Positions 6,428 to 15,326 of a DNA stretch of 39,079 nucleotides are shown piece after piece. The position numbers and the translations under genes were made by a program. This DNA is from JBDSGC01 sp046594105. Its GTDB lineage: Bacteria > Acidobacteriota > Thermoanaerobaculia > Gp7-AA8. Numbering within the stretch: position 1 is the stretch's first letter; each line of letters opens with the position of its first letter. The stretch covers positions 1-39,079 of the forward strand of contig JBKJQB010000018.1 of assembly GCA_046594105.1 (NCBI GenBank). Direction: 5' to 3'. The notes under the pieces are model-generated. The model was given only the letters and a program-made list of their open reading frames with translations, was not told the DNA's origin and searched no databases.

Positions 6428-7984
6428 ATGCCCCGCGCACGGATCCTCGCCATCGCCCTGGGCCTGCTGGTGCTCTCCACCTGGATCACGCCGATGGGCC
6501 GCGATCTCTTCGTCGGCGACGAAACAAAATACGGCCAGGTGGTCCGGGAGATGCGCTCCACCGGCGCATTTTTTCTGCCGACCCTCAACGGAGCTCCCTT
6601 CACCCACAAGCCGCCGGTGCACTTCTGGCTGATCGACCTGCTGACCATTCCGCTGGGCACGCATTCGATGTGGGCCTTCGTCATTCCTTCCCTCGCCGCC
6701 TTCGTGTTCCTGCTCTGGCTGATGAGGCAGATGGGTGGCCCGCTGGCGGCATTCCTCTGCGGCGCATCGCTGATGGTCTGGGCCTCGGCGCAGACGGCGC
6801 GAATGGATGTGCTTTTCACCGCGCTGATCGCCCTGGGTTTGTGGCAGCTCCGCCGCTTCCTGGAGGACGATCATCGGCCGGGACTGATTCTCTGCGGCGT
6901 GTCGCTTGGTTTGGCAACGCTGGTCAAAGGACCGATGGCCCTGGTGATCGGTCTGGTCGTCCTGCTGTTCCAGTTTGTGCGGCGGCGACGTCTCCCCGCT
7001 GGCCACTACGGGCGTGCCGCGGTGGTCATGATCGCCATTCCCCTGGCCTGGTTCATCCCGGCCGTTCTGGTGGGGGGACAGGCGTATGCGCGCGAGGTGG
7101 TGGTCAAGCAGACCGTGGGCCGCGCCATCGCGTCGTGGGTTCACAACGCACCACCATGGTTCTACCTCGCCCACATGCCGGCAGCCTTGTTCCCCTGGTT
7201 CTTTGCCGCGGTCGTCGCGGTGATCGCGCTGTGGAAGGTTCGTCCGTTCCTCATCGACTGGATCGCCGCGGTGCTGCTGCCGTACTCCATCATGAGCAGC
7301 AAACTCGATGTGTACATGATGGCGCTCATTCCGCCGGTTGCCCTGCTCATCGCGGAGACGGTGGCTGCGTGTGAACCCGAGGGCCCGGATGCCAGTAGCG
7401 TCCTCTCCCTTCCGGCGACGCATTCGCGCCGCCTGCGAATTGCGAACGCGCTCTCCATCGGAATGGTGGCCCTGGTGGGGGTGGCCGGCCTCTTGGCATC
7501 GCCGCGGTGGATTCACGGCCCGGAGCGCGAGCTGCTCGGCCGCGGAAGTGTGAAAATGTTCTTCGCCTGGACCGCCGCGAGCGCGATCGTGCTGCTGATC
7601 GCTTCTCTGCGCACGTCGCTCCGCGCGTCGACGCTGGCGGCAGGGGCGGCCCCGGTGCTGATGATGGTGTGGGTTGCCATCTTTCTCATGCCGACGGTCA
7701 GTTCGCTCTCCTCGACGCGACCGCTGGTCGACGTTCTGCAGAAACTCGATGTGGCGCCATCGGACATCGCGCTCTACGCCGCGCCATACCTCTGGACCCG
7801 CGATCTTCCGCCGCGCCTGGAGAAGGTCGTGTATGCCGACCCGGAAACGCTGCGTCGTACCAGACCGCTGGTGATCGTCACCGCACGCGCGCATGCCAGC
7901 GAGATCGCCTTCGCGCTGGCCGGCTATCGGAAGAGCGACGAAGTCCGCATGATCGGAAAATGGTTCGATGTCTACCGGCGTTGA
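6428..7984 (+). CDS. ArnT/PMT-type membrane glycosyltransferase (GT83-like)
   Basis: A polytopic inner-membrane transferase that moves a sugar from an undecaprenyl-phosphate donor to an envelope acceptor on the periplasmic side. The 518-residue protein opens with one hydrophobic helix, followed by the first-loop acidic motif DLFVGDETKYGQVVREM, which corresponds to the D-E catalytic/metal motif of ArnT and PMT enzymes, and then HKPPVHFW. At least ten further membrane segments follow, with a small periplasmic C-terminal domain. ArnT adds aminoarabinose to lipid A; whether that is the substrate here cannot be told. The next gene, PAP2, overlaps it by 17 bp. Together with GT2 and LAB_N at 24056-25266 it suggests envelope lipid glycosylation. 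Confidence 0.85.
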   Translation: MPRARILAIALGLLVLSTWITPMGRDLFVGDETKYGQVVREMRSTGAFFLPTLNGAPFTHKPPVHFWLIDLLTIPLGTHSMWAFVIPSLAAFVFLLWLMRQMGGPLAAFLCGASLMVWASAQTARMDVLFTALIALGLWQLRRFLEDDHRPGLILCGVSLGLATLVKGPMALVIGLVVLLFQFVRRRRLPAGHYGRAAVVMIAIPLAWFIPAVLVGGQAYAREVVVKQTVGRAIASWVHNAPPWFYLAHMPAALFPWFFAAVVAVIALWKVRPFLIDWIAAVLLPYSIMSSKLDVYMMALIPPVALLIAETVAACEPEGPDASSVLSLPATHSRRLRIANALSIGMVALVGVAGLLASPRWIHGPERELLGRGSVKMFFAWTAASAIVLLIASLRTSLRASTLAAGAAPVLMMVWVAIFLMPTVSSLSSTRPLVDVLQKLDVAPSDIALYAAPYLWTRDLPPRLEKVVYADPETLRRTRPLVIVTARAHASEIAFALAGYRKSDEVRMIGKWFDVYRR

Positions 7985-8894
7985 GTTCCAAAGCTTGTCC
8001 ACCGACTTCCTGATGGCCCGTCGGCGGCTGGTGGCTTCCCTTTCGTTCATCGCCCTCCTTGCACTCTCGCTGTTCTGGCCGTCGCCGGTCCTCACCATCA
8101 ATGAGCTGTGCTGTCGCGCTGGGCTGCCGATTGACGGTCTTTCGTTTCTCGGACGCGAGGCGCCTTCCTGGGACGTGGCCTTCTGGTGCGTGGCCGGACT
8201 GTTCGCCCTGGCATTGCTGGAACCATCGCCCGACGGACAGCGGCATGCCTTCGGAGATGCCTGGGAGCTGATCCGTCGCGCGAAGCCGACGTGGCGCAGC
8301 ATCGATGGGATCTGGTGCATCGCCGGCGCGATCGCGGTGGCCCTGACCTGGCGATTGGTTGACCGGCCTGCGACGGCGTTCGCAGAACAGATCCAGTCCG
8401 ACTGGTTGCAGGACTGCATCCGGATCCTCAATCGACTGAGCGGCGGGATGAACCCGGCGTTGATCGTCCTCTTTTTTCTTCTGGCCGGGACGGTCTATCG
8501 GCACCAGCGGTGGGTTCGATACGCCGTCAGCATGAGCATCAGCGGCCTGGGCGCCGGACTGATCGTGCAACTGATCAAGGTCGTGGTCAGCCGGACGCGC
8601 CCGGAGTTGTGGCTGGGGCCCTTCCAGCACGCGCGCGGCGGCGCGAATTCGTTTCCCAGCGGGCATACCGTCGCCGCATTCGCCATCGGGGGAGTGCTGA
8701 TCGCCGCGTCGCCTTCGCGAACAGTCCGTTTGCTCGTTCTGGTAATCGCCATCGCTGTCGGCGCCTCCCGCATCCTCGCTTTCCGGCATTGGACCTCCGA
8801 CGTTCTGGCCTCGGCGGCCATCGGATTCATCGCGGCGGTCATCGCCAGCCGGGCGGTGAGCAGGGTCACAGACGAGCGACCGGCTGCGGGCTAA
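7968..8894 (+). CDS. PAP2-family membrane phosphatase
   Basis: A membrane phosphatase of the type 2 phosphatidic acid phosphatase superfamily; likely substrates are undecaprenyl pyrophosphate, phosphatidic acid derivatives or lipid A phosphates. All three catalytic motifs are present: KVVVSRTRP, PSGHT, and SR-x5-H-x3-D in SRILAFRHWTSD. The 308 residues are longer than the minimal family, with an additional N-terminal region holding two or three membrane segments. Its start overlaps the end of the glycosyltransferase gene by 17 bp, which points to translational coupling and a shared lipid-linked pathway, for example recycling of the polyprenyl carrier. Confidence 0.9.
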   Translation: MSTGVEFQSLSTDFLMARRRLVASLSFIALLALSLFWPSPVLTINELCCRAGLPIDGLSFLGREAPSWDVAFWCVAGLFALALLEPSPDGQRHAFGDAWELIRRAKPTWRSIDGIWCIAGAIAVALTWRLVDRPATAFAEQIQSDWLQDCIRILNRLSGGMNPALIVLFFLLAGTVYRHQRWVRYAVSMSISGLGAGLIVQLIKVVVSRTRPELWLGPFQHARGGANSFPSGHTVAAFAIGGVLIAASPSRTVRLLVLVIAIAVGASRILAFRHWTSDVLASAAIGFIAAVIASRAVSRVTDERPAAG

Positions 8895-8922
8895 TCTCGA
8901 TCTCCCCAGTCCAGGAGTCCTG

Positions 8923-9150
8923 ATGTCCCTGAAGCGCCTGTCCCTCGTGCACTACGACGTCATGCGTGAGCTATGCGACCACTGCCGCAGCGAGCGGTTT
9001 CACTTCGTGCCCATCGGTGCCTCCACCGAGGCGGGAACCTGCCGCACTTGCGGCGATGAGGCGAAGATGGCGGATCTGAGCGATACCTCGATCATCCGCC
9101 TGATCACCCTTCCCGGCAGCGAGATGGTGATCGTGCCGATCATCGGGTAG
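8923..9150 (+). CDS. Small Cys4 (zinc-ribbon-like) protein
   Basis: 75 residues with two Cys pairs, CDHC at residues 18-21 and CRTC at about 40-43, spaced like a treble-clef or zinc-ribbon knuckle pair. The C-terminal half is hydrophobic with Ile and Val (SIIRLITLPGSEMVIVPIIG). I do not recognise a family. The start has a good Shine-Dalgarno sequence (aggag, 5 bases before ATG) and a TAATCT -10-like box at 8892. It follows PAP2 by 28 bp and faces smc. Metal binding is an inference from the Cys pattern; the reading frame is short, so it could also be spurious, but the RBS argues for it. Confidence 0.6.
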   Translation: MSLKRLSLVHYDVMRELCDHCRSERFHFVPIGASTEAGTCRTCGDEAKMADLSDTSIIRLITLPGSEMVIVPIIG

Positions 9151-9187
9151 AAGGGAAGGATCTGCAATCACGCGGATGCCCGCCTTC

Positions 9188-9214
9188 GGAGCGCCGGCAT
9201 CCTGCCGGCGCTCC
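9188..9214. repeat. Perfect 12-bp-stem palindrome (GCCGGC family)
   Basis: ggagcgccggca and tgccggcgctcc form a perfect stem around the loop tcc. It is the best-formed member of the GCCGGC hairpin family and lies between convergent genes. Confidence 0.8.
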
Positions 9215-9241
9215 GTGTGCTCCGCTTCTAATGACACGCTC

Positions 9242-9336
9242 GCGTGTCATCTGCAATCAAAGGGGCTGAGTGAACGCGGCAGAGGCGAACATCGTGGCGG
9301 ACGCTATGCGAACCGACGCCGCCGGCCGTGCCGGCC
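9242..9336 (+). repeat. About 95-bp dispersed repeat, copy 1
   Basis: It is a direct, somewhat diverged copy of 21979-22074. Shared landmarks in order are gtcatctgca, tcaaagg, gagtgaacgcg, gaggcgaa, gtggcg, acgct and gcgaacc, ending in the gacgccgccggcc hairpin. It abuts the smc stop codon (9337-9339). No coding frame is preserved between the two copies that I would trust. Confidence 0.75.
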
Positions 9337-12300
9337 CTACGCTTCCACTTCAGCGAAGTTCACGCTGACCAGCCGCGAGCATCCTGCTTCTTCCATGGTC
9401 ACGCCGTAGAGGACATCGGCCGCTTCCATGGTCCGGCGGGAGTGCGTGATCACGATGAACTGGGTCTCCCGCGACATGTCGCGGACCAGGCGGACGAAGC
9501 GCTCGTTGTTGACCTCGTCGAGCGGTGCGTCGACCTCGTCCAGGATGCAGAAAGGCGACGGCTTGTAGCGAAAGATGGCGAAAAGCAGGGCCAGCGCGGT
9601 CAGCGCCCGTTCTCCACCGGACAAGAGCGCGATGGACTGGTTCTTCTTGCCGGGAGGCTGCGCCACCAGCTCGATGCCGCTCTCCAGCACGTCCTCTTCG
9701 TCGAGCAGCTGCATGCGCGCCGCTCCGCCTCCGAACAGGGAGGTGAAGAGCTCGCCGAACGAGAGATTGACGGCGTTGAAGGCCTCGCGGAACAGCTCTC
9801 GCGAGGTGAGGTTGATCTTGCGGATGGTGGAGCGCAGCGACTCGATGGCCTGCACCAGATCGTCGCGCTGCGTGCGCAGGAAAGACTCCCTCGTCTCCAG
9901 CTCCTGATGCTCGTCGATGGCCAGCACGTTGACCGGACCGATCTTCTCCATCCCGTCCACCAGCCTGGCCACTTCGGATTCCAGGCGGGCGCGGGACTCC
10001 TCATCAACCGGTGGCTCGACGTCGGCGAGCGCGTCGATGCCTGCGTGGAGGTCGAGGGAGATCTGCTCGCGCAGCAGGTCGAATGCGGAGCGGGCTCGAT
10101 CCCGGCGACGCTCCGACTGGAAGAGCGCGTCCTTGGCCGTGTTCCACAGGGCGCGCGACGAGGTAGCGCGTGTCTCCAGCTCCTGGACCCGGCTTCCCAG
10201 ATCGGCGACTTCCGCCTCCACCGCCACGCGCACCTCACTCAGTTCGTGCGCCTTGCCGATGGACACGTCCAGCTGCGCGCGCGATTGCTCGACCGCCGTT
10301 TCTGTCTCCTGCTGCTTGCGTCCGAGGGAATCGATCTCCTGCTGGAGCTGGCCGACCCGGGCGCCGAGGGAGAGGACGACGCGCGAGAGATTCTCGAACT
10401 CCCGCTGCATGGCATTGACGTTCCCGCTGGCCGTCTCCACGTCCACGCGCGATCGTGAGGCCACCTCGGTGATCTGCTCGAAGGCAGCGCGCAGCTCGAC
10501 CAGCTGGCTCTCGTTCGAGCGGATCGTGCCCTGGCACTCGCGTTCCTGCTCCTCGAGGCGCTGCAGCTCCTCGATGGCACCGCTCTTCCGTTCCAGCAGC
10601 GCCACCTTCTCGTCGAGATAGAGCGTCTGTTCTTCGGAAGCGACGGTGAGGTCACGCTCGAAGCGATCAAGCTCGATGCCGGAGCGTTCGCGATGCCCGC
10701 GATGATCCCGCAGTTCCTGCTCGGCATTCCGAGCCTGCTCCTCGGATACGATGCGCACGTCGTCGGCAGTGCGCAGTTCTTCTTCCAGCGTCTGTAGCTC
10801 GACGGCGATCCCCGATGCCCGCGTCTCTTCGCTGCCGAGGTGTGCTTCCAGATCGCTGAGTTGCCGCTTGAGCGAAAAGACTCCCGGCGTGGCCCCTTCG
10901 GTCTTGCCGCCGAATAGCATCGGTCCGCGCACGATGTCGCCATCCAGAGTCACGAAGGTGGAGCTGGGTCGCTCCTTGGCGCGCTCGATCGCTTCGCCGA
11001 GCGTTCCGACGATGTAGGTCTCCGGAATGGCCGCGCGGACTGCATCGGCCACTGGACCTTCACCGACCACTGCGTAGGTGGCGTTTCCGCTGCGCGACCC
11101 TTCGCCGGATGCCTTGTAGTCGAGCGTGATGAAGGTGCCGCGGCCGGCCCCCCGCTGCCGCAGACGGGCGATGGCATCGAAGGCCACCTGCGTGTTGTCG
11201 ACGACGAAGGCCTTGGAGATGTCGCGCAGCAGGAGGTCCAGCGCAGTCTCGAATCCTTCCGAGGCGCGGACCGCTTCCGCGGCCGGCATGGCGTTCGGAA
11301 TCAGTTCGAGGATGGCCCGGCGGACGTCCTCGTCCTGCGACTCCAGGGAGATGAGCAGCGTGCGCAGGGAGTCGATTTTGTAGGTCGTCTGCGACACGCG
11401 ATCGCGTGCGCTGGAGAGCGTCTCCCGCAGCGCATCGCGGCGGGAAAGGAGATCGTCGCGCAGCGTCATGGCCGCGCCGGCTGCCGATAGTGAGGTGGCC
11501 AGCAGAGCCTCCGACCGCAGCACGCGCTGCTCCCAGTCGATGGTCCTGGCGCGCGACGCGTCGCGGCTCTCCGCCGCCTTGCGCGCCGAATCGCCGAGCT
11601 TGCCCAGATAGAACTCGCACTTCTCCACTGCCACTTCGATCTGGTGGACCTGGTTGCGCGCTTCCGAGATGCGGGCGATGGTCCGCATCAGCGTTTCGCG
11701 AGCCTCGCCCAGGGCCTTCTCGTGCCGGCGCACTTCGTCCGATTTCTCCTGCCGCTCGCGCTCCACCTGCTCGGCCATGTCCCGAAGACCATTGCGCTCC
11801 GTGCGGGCAAGCTCCAGTGCGGCCGTCTGCCGCTCGAGGAGAATCTGCTGTTCGCCGGCCTCGACTTCGAGGGTTCCGATCTGCGCGCGCGTGCTCTCGA
11901 TCCGCTGCACCAGATCGCCGAGGTTGTTTTCCGACTGCTGGAGGAAGGAACGGAGGCGTTCGACCTCACCGGAGAGAGAGGCCATCTCTTCGCGGACAGA
12001 CGAAGCGTGGGTGGCGCGGGCGATGTGCAGGGTGCGATTTTCGGCCAGCGCCGCTTCATCGGTGCCCAGTTGCGCGGAGAGCTCACTCTCGCTGGCCTGG
12101 GCACCGGCCACGCCCTCTTCGGAGGCCGCGTGCTCCGTCTCAGCGCCGATGATGCGCGCTTTGTACAGCGATCGCTTCGCCGTGGAGAGCTCGTCGGAAA
12201 GCTCGCGATGACGCCGCGCTTTTCCCGCCTGGCGTTTCAAAGAATTCAGGTTGCGGGTGACCTCGGAGAGCGTGTCGTCGATCCGCAGCAGGTTCTGCTG

Positions 12301-12855
12301 CGTCTCCTCGAGCTTCAGCTCCGCGCCGCGGCGCTTGGTCTTGTACTTGGTGATCCCGGCGGCCTCTTCGATGAGACGGCGGCGGTCCTGCGGCTTGTTC
12401 GAGAGGATCAGGTCGATCTTTCCCTGCTCCATCACCGAGTAGTTGCGGATGCCCAGGCCGGTGTCCATCAGGATGTCGGAGATGTCTCTGAGCCGGACGC
12501 GTTTTCCGTTCAGGCGGAACTCCGACTCGCCGGTGCGGAAGACGCGGCGGTTCAGCGTGATGCGGCCGTCATCGGCAGCCTGGTGATCGGTCTCCGTCTT
12601 CAGGGTGAGGGTGACTTCCCCCATGCTCAGCGGTCGCCGGCGCGCGGAGCCCTGAAAGATGACGTCGTCCATCGTTTCGCCGCGGATGTGCGAAGCGCGG
12701 TTCTCGCCGAGAACCCAGATGATGGCGTCACAGATGTTCGACTTGCCGCACCCGTTCGGCCCCACCACGGCGGTGAGTGCCGAGGGGAAGGTCAGTTGGG
12801 CGGGTTCGTAGAAGGACTTGAAGCCGTGAATTTCGAGCTTTTCGAGGCGGAACAT
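9337..12855 (-). CDS. smc: Chromosome segregation protein SMC
   Basis: An ATPase that organises and segregates the chromosome with ScpA and ScpB. From ATG 12855 the protein has 1172 residues, the normal length. It has the N-terminal Walker A GPNGCGKS (residues 32-39) after FRLEKLEIHGFKSF, a first coiled coil, a central hinge around 500-660 (with SLESQDEDVRRAI to FGGKTEG), a second coiled coil, and the C-terminal ABC signature LLSGGERALTALALLFA with Walker B CILDEVDAPLDE. A Shine-Dalgarno element aggtga lies before ATG 12855; the 42 codons of open frame upstream of it are not SMC-like. scpA and scpB are not in the window. The TAG stop is followed by the GGCCGGC-ACG-GCCGGC hairpin. Confidence 0.97.
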   Translation of the reverse strand: MFRLEKLEIHGFKSFYEPAQLTFPSALTAVVGPNGCGKSNICDAIIWVLGENRASHIRGETMDDVIFQGSARRRPLSMGEVTLTLKTETDHQAADDGRITLNRRVFRTGESEFRLNGKRVRLRDISDILMDTGLGIRNYSVMEQGKIDLILSNKPQDRRRLIEEAAGITKYKTKRRGAELKLEETQQNLLRIDDTLSEVTRNLNSLKRQAGKARRHRELSDELSTAKRSLYKARIIGAETEHAASEEGVAGAQASESELSAQLGTDEAALAENRTLHIARATHASSVREEMASLSGEVERLRSFLQQSENNLGDLVQRIESTRAQIGTLEVEAGEQQILLERQTAALELARTERNGLRDMAEQVERERQEKSDEVRRHEKALGEARETLMRTIARISEARNQVHQIEVAVEKCEFYLGKLGDSARKAAESRDASRARTIDWEQRVLRSEALLATSLSAAGAAMTLRDDLLSRRDALRETLSSARDRVSQTTYKIDSLRTLLISLESQDEDVRRAILELIPNAMPAAEAVRASEGFETALDLLLRDISKAFVVDNTQVAFDAIARLRQRGAGRGTFITLDYKASGEGSRSGNATYAVVGEGPVADAVRAAIPETYIVGTLGEAIERAKERPSSTFVTLDGDIVRGPMLFGGKTEGATPGVFSLKRQLSDLEAHLGSEETRASGIAVELQTLEEELRTADDVRIVSEEQARNAEQELRDHRGHRERSGIELDRFERDLTVASEEQTLYLDEKVALLERKSGAIEELQRLEEQERECQGTIRSNESQLVELRAAFEQITEVASRSRVDVETASGNVNAMQREFENLSRVVLSLGARVGQLQQEIDSLGRKQQETETAVEQSRAQLDVSIGKAHELSEVRVAVEAEVADLGSRVQELETRATSSRALWNTAKDALFQSERRRDRARSAFDLLREQISLDLHAGIDALADVEPPVDEESRARLESEVARLVDGMEKIGPVNVLAIDEHQELETRESFLRTQRDDLVQAIESLRSTIRKINLTSRELFREAFNAVNLSFGELFTSLFGGGAARMQLLDEEDVLESGIELVAQPPGKKNQSIALLSGGERALTALALLFAIFRYKPSPFCILDEVDAPLDEVNNERFVRLVRDMSRETQFIVITHSRRTMEAADVLYGVTMEEAGCSRLVSVNFAEVEA

Positions 12856-13138
12856 TGACTGGACGTCACCTGACCTGAGTGGGATTGACGGGGCGGATGG
12901 TACAGCGCGAGCCACCGCACCGGGGAAAGCATTTCGTGCTCCGTAAACCACTGTAGACACTGCGAAATTCGTCATTGACACCAGGTGAGCGCAGCCGTTC
13001 TAGTGCAGTCGCCGGCCCTTTCGTTATGCCAGCCTTCCGTAGCGCCGGCTCCTTGCCGGCGGGTTTCGCCAGCCATCCCCCTGTCGATCGCGCACTCACA
13101 GACTCGGGCATGGACGGAGCCTTGCACCATCGCTCGCA
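12856..13138. other. Divergent intergenic region smc / beta-lactamase-like gene
   Basis: 283 bp holding regulatory sequence for two divergent genes and one GCCGGC hairpin at 13044-13060 (gccggctccttgccggc). I see no convincing gene and no strong promoter match. Confidence 0.6.
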
Positions 13139-14152
13139 GTGACGCTCGACGACTTCCTTCAATCTGAGATCGACCTCGGATCGTTCCCGAGCGCGTCGTA
13201 CGCCATCGGATCGACGTCCGGAATCGAGCGAGCTCGCGCGTTGGGCAACGCTGTCGTCGTCCCCATGCGGATCCCTGCGACTGCAGAAACAATCTACGAC
13301 TGCGCTTCGCTTACCAAGCCGCTCATCACCACAACGCTGATCCTCCAGGCCATCGAGGAAGGACGAATGAAGCTCGATGATGTCTTCGAAGGCCATACCT
13401 ACCGGAGCCTTCTCACGCACACCTCAGGCCTCATCGCCTGGATGCCGCTCTATCTGCACGGCGACTACCGCGCCACCATCCGAGCCCAGGCACCGGCATA
13501 CCCGCCAGGCACCTCGGTGGTCTACTCCGATCTGAACTTCATCCTCCTCTACCTGGCGCTGCAGGACCTCTACGGCGACTACATGGAGCGAGCCGTCGAG
13601 CGGATCGTGAAGCCGCTGGGATTGCAGAACGCTCATTTCCGTCCCCCGGCCTCCCTGCGGCCACGGATCGCGGCCACTGAGTGGGGCCAATGCTACGAAG
13701 CGAAATTGGCCGAACGACCGGAGATCGGCGATCTGCGTCCCGGGCTGATGTGGGGCGAGACGCACGACGGCAATTCCTTTCACGCTGGTGGCACCGCCGG
13801 GAACGCCGGCCTGTTTGCAACCGCCTCCGACGTCTTCACCATCACGCAAGCCTTCGTGAATGGGAAACTGGTTTCCTCCGCTCTCGCGCGCGAGGCGTCG
13901 CGCAATCACACCGCGGGCCTGGACGATGCGCGCGGTCTGGGCTGGCAACTGGGCACCGGCAGCGCCGCGACCTCCATGCTTTCCGCGCACGCCTTCGGAC
14001 ACACCGGCTTCACCGGTACCTCGGTATGGGTCGAGCCGGACGGCGACCGGATCCTCGTGCTCCTGACCAACCGCGTGCATCCCGTCGCCGCCCCCGTGGC
14101 CATGCAGAAGATTCGTGGCGAGTTCCACCGCCTGGCGCTGGCGATGATGTGA
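13139..14152 (+). CDS. Serine hydrolase of the beta-lactamase/DD-peptidase fold (S12-like)
   Basis: A 337-residue penicillin-binding-fold hydrolase. The nucleophile motif SxxK is SLTK at residues 57-60 (CASLTKPL), the second motif is YSDLN at 129-133, and a C-terminal HTGFTG supplies the KTG-like motif. The segment LLTHTSGL between them is the family hallmark. Members include esterases, D-aminopeptidases and carboxypeptidases; the substrate is not predictable. There is no signal peptide, so it is probably cytoplasmic or the N-terminus is misjudged. The start is GTG 13139, since the translation from it begins in the family's usual way (DDFLQSEI then FPSASYAIG), though no Shine-Dalgarno sequence is clear. 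Confidence 0.85.
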   Translation: MTLDDFLQSEIDLGSFPSASYAIGSTSGIERARALGNAVVVPMRIPATAETIYDCASLTKPLITTTLILQAIEEGRMKLDDVFEGHTYRSLLTHTSGLIAWMPLYLHGDYRATIRAQAPAYPPGTSVVYSDLNFILLYLALQDLYGDYMERAVERIVKPLGLQNAHFRPPASLRPRIAATEWGQCYEAKLAERPEIGDLRPGLMWGETHDGNSFHAGGTAGNAGLFATASDVFTITQAFVNGKLVSSALAREASRNHTAGLDDARGLGWQLGTGSAATSMLSAHAFGHTGFTGTSVWVEPDGDRILVLLTNRVHPVAAPVAMQKIRGEFHRLALAMM

Positions 14153-14200
14153 AGGTGCAACGCCTGGGGCGACCTAATCATCGGGACAGGTAGGGGGGTC

Positions 14201-14434
14201 AGCCGGCGCAGCCGGCGAGAGACTGTAGCCCCGGCTTCAGCCGGGGGAAACCGAGAACCCACATTCGGGAGCCCGCTTCAGCGGGCGACAGAACAGCGGA
14301 TGGACTCCTCGGTGGTTGGCCAGAGGACGCGGAACCCCTTCTGTCGCCCGCTGAAGCGGGCTTCGCTGCATCGGGTCGCCGCGTTCCCCCGGCTGAAGCC
14401 GGGGGCTACGGTTCTTCTGCCGGCTTCGCCGGCT
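14201..14434. repeat. Nested palindrome cluster (three modules, mirror order)
   Basis: Module A agccggcgca with gccggc (14201-14216) mirrors 14418-14434. Module B tagccccggcttcag with ccgggggaa (14225-14249) mirrors 14384-14408. Module C gcccgcttcagcgggc with gacagaa (14271-14293) mirrors 14339-14361. The order A B C C' B' A' makes one large imperfect cruciform of about 230 bp whose arms are themselves hairpins. It occupies the 393-bp gap between the beta-lactamase-like gene and the convergent TPR gene; nothing coding is visible. Confidence 0.85.
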
Positions 14435-14545
14435 CCAGCCGGGCCTTCAAGCACTCTGCTCCGGAGAACGCGCGACGTGATTGCTTTACGGCGGAGGGAC
14501 ACGCTGTGACGGGAGTGCATGGCGCCGATTGCTCGGCGTAGCGCG

Positions 14546-15175
14546 CTACCCGTCGCTCTTCGTGGCCCACACACTGCCCGGCGACCACGCGGCTGCGCGA
14601 TCCCGAAGAACCTTCGCGCGCTCGGGGTCTCCTGCGGCCGCCGAAAGTGCGGCGTACATCATCAGCGTCTCGGCCAGCAGCGGATCGGGGTCGGTGTAGT
14701 CGTCGCGGAAGCGGGTTTCCAGGAGCTCGATCTGATCGCGAAACATGCGCAGCGCTTCGTCGCGCTGATCCGAGCGCAGCAGGATGTAGGCCAGTCCGAG
14801 GGCCTGGAACTCCTGGATCTGCGGATAGAGGGCGATCATCTCCTCCATCTGCTTTCGGGCTGCGGGGAGATCGCGCTTCAGGTGGGCAAGGGCGAGGGCG
14901 ATTCCCTCCCGCGCCGCCGGGTCGTCGGATCGGCGATAGGACTCGATGGCCTCTTCAAAGCGCCCGAGGAGTTTGAGGGCCTCGGCGCGATGGAGGTGTG
15001 CCGCAGAATCGGACGGCGAGCGAACGATCTCGCGGTCTGCCTCGACGATCGCATCAGTGTACCGGTGCTGCTGGATGAGCTGCTGGGCGCCAGTGACCGG
15101 TTTCTGCGCGACCATCCACGCCACCAGCCAGCCAACCAGAACGAGCGCGAGCACCACCACTCCGAGTTGCAGCAT
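14546..15175 (-). CDS. Membrane-anchored TPR protein
   Basis: From ATG 15175 the protein has 209 residues. Residues 2-22 form one hydrophobic helix (QLGVVVLALVLVGWLVAWMV), followed by VTGAQQLIQQHRYTDAIVEADREI, DSAAHLHRAEALKLLGRFEEAI and QFQALGLAYILL-type helices that read as three to four TPR units. It is probably an inner-membrane protein with the TPR part facing the periplasm or cytoplasm. It is the last gene of the minus-strand run from 20600, separated from the preceding gene by 151 bp that include copy 2 of the 68-bp repeat, so it may be only partly co-expressed. An upstream open frame continues through the repeat but is not protein-like. Confidence 0.75.
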   Translation of the reverse strand: MLQLGVVVLALVLVGWLVAWMVAQKPVTGAQQLIQQHRYTDAIVEADREIVRSPSDSAAHLHRAEALKLLGRFEEAIESYRRSDDPAAREGIALALAHLKRDLPAARKQMEEMIALYPQIQEFQALGLAYILLRSDQRDEALRMFRDQIELLETRFRDDYTDPDPLLAETLMMYAALSAAAGDPERAKVLRDRAAAWSPGSVWATKSDG

Positions 15176-15191
15176 GGTGGTCAGTGTAGCG

Positions 15192-15259
15192 GGCCGGCGC
15201 GGCCGGCGGCGCTGGTTGCCCAAGGCTCCGCCAAGATCACGCTCCAAGAAGTTGTGCCG
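15192..15259 (+). repeat. 68-bp dispersed repeat, copy 2
   Basis: Three or four bases differ from copies at 2059-2126 and 24811-24878. Unlike those, it is not preceded on the plus strand by a gene stop; it lies between two minus-strand genes. Confidence 0.9.
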
Positions 15260-15326
15260 CGCAGGCACACCCGTCCGTGGCCAGGGGCGCCCAAATTGGC
15301 TCGGATGCGAGACGCGCGAAGGAAGG

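Noticed and set aside
6188..8431. A 747-codon minus-strand open frame
   Set aside because: It is antisense to the ArnT-like and PAP2 genes, which carry complete catalytic motifs. The translation is His/Arg/Gln-rich and lacks domains.
11406..12858. Long plus-strand frames opposite smc
   Set aside because: The SMC protein is unambiguous; the opposite frames have no start context or motif.
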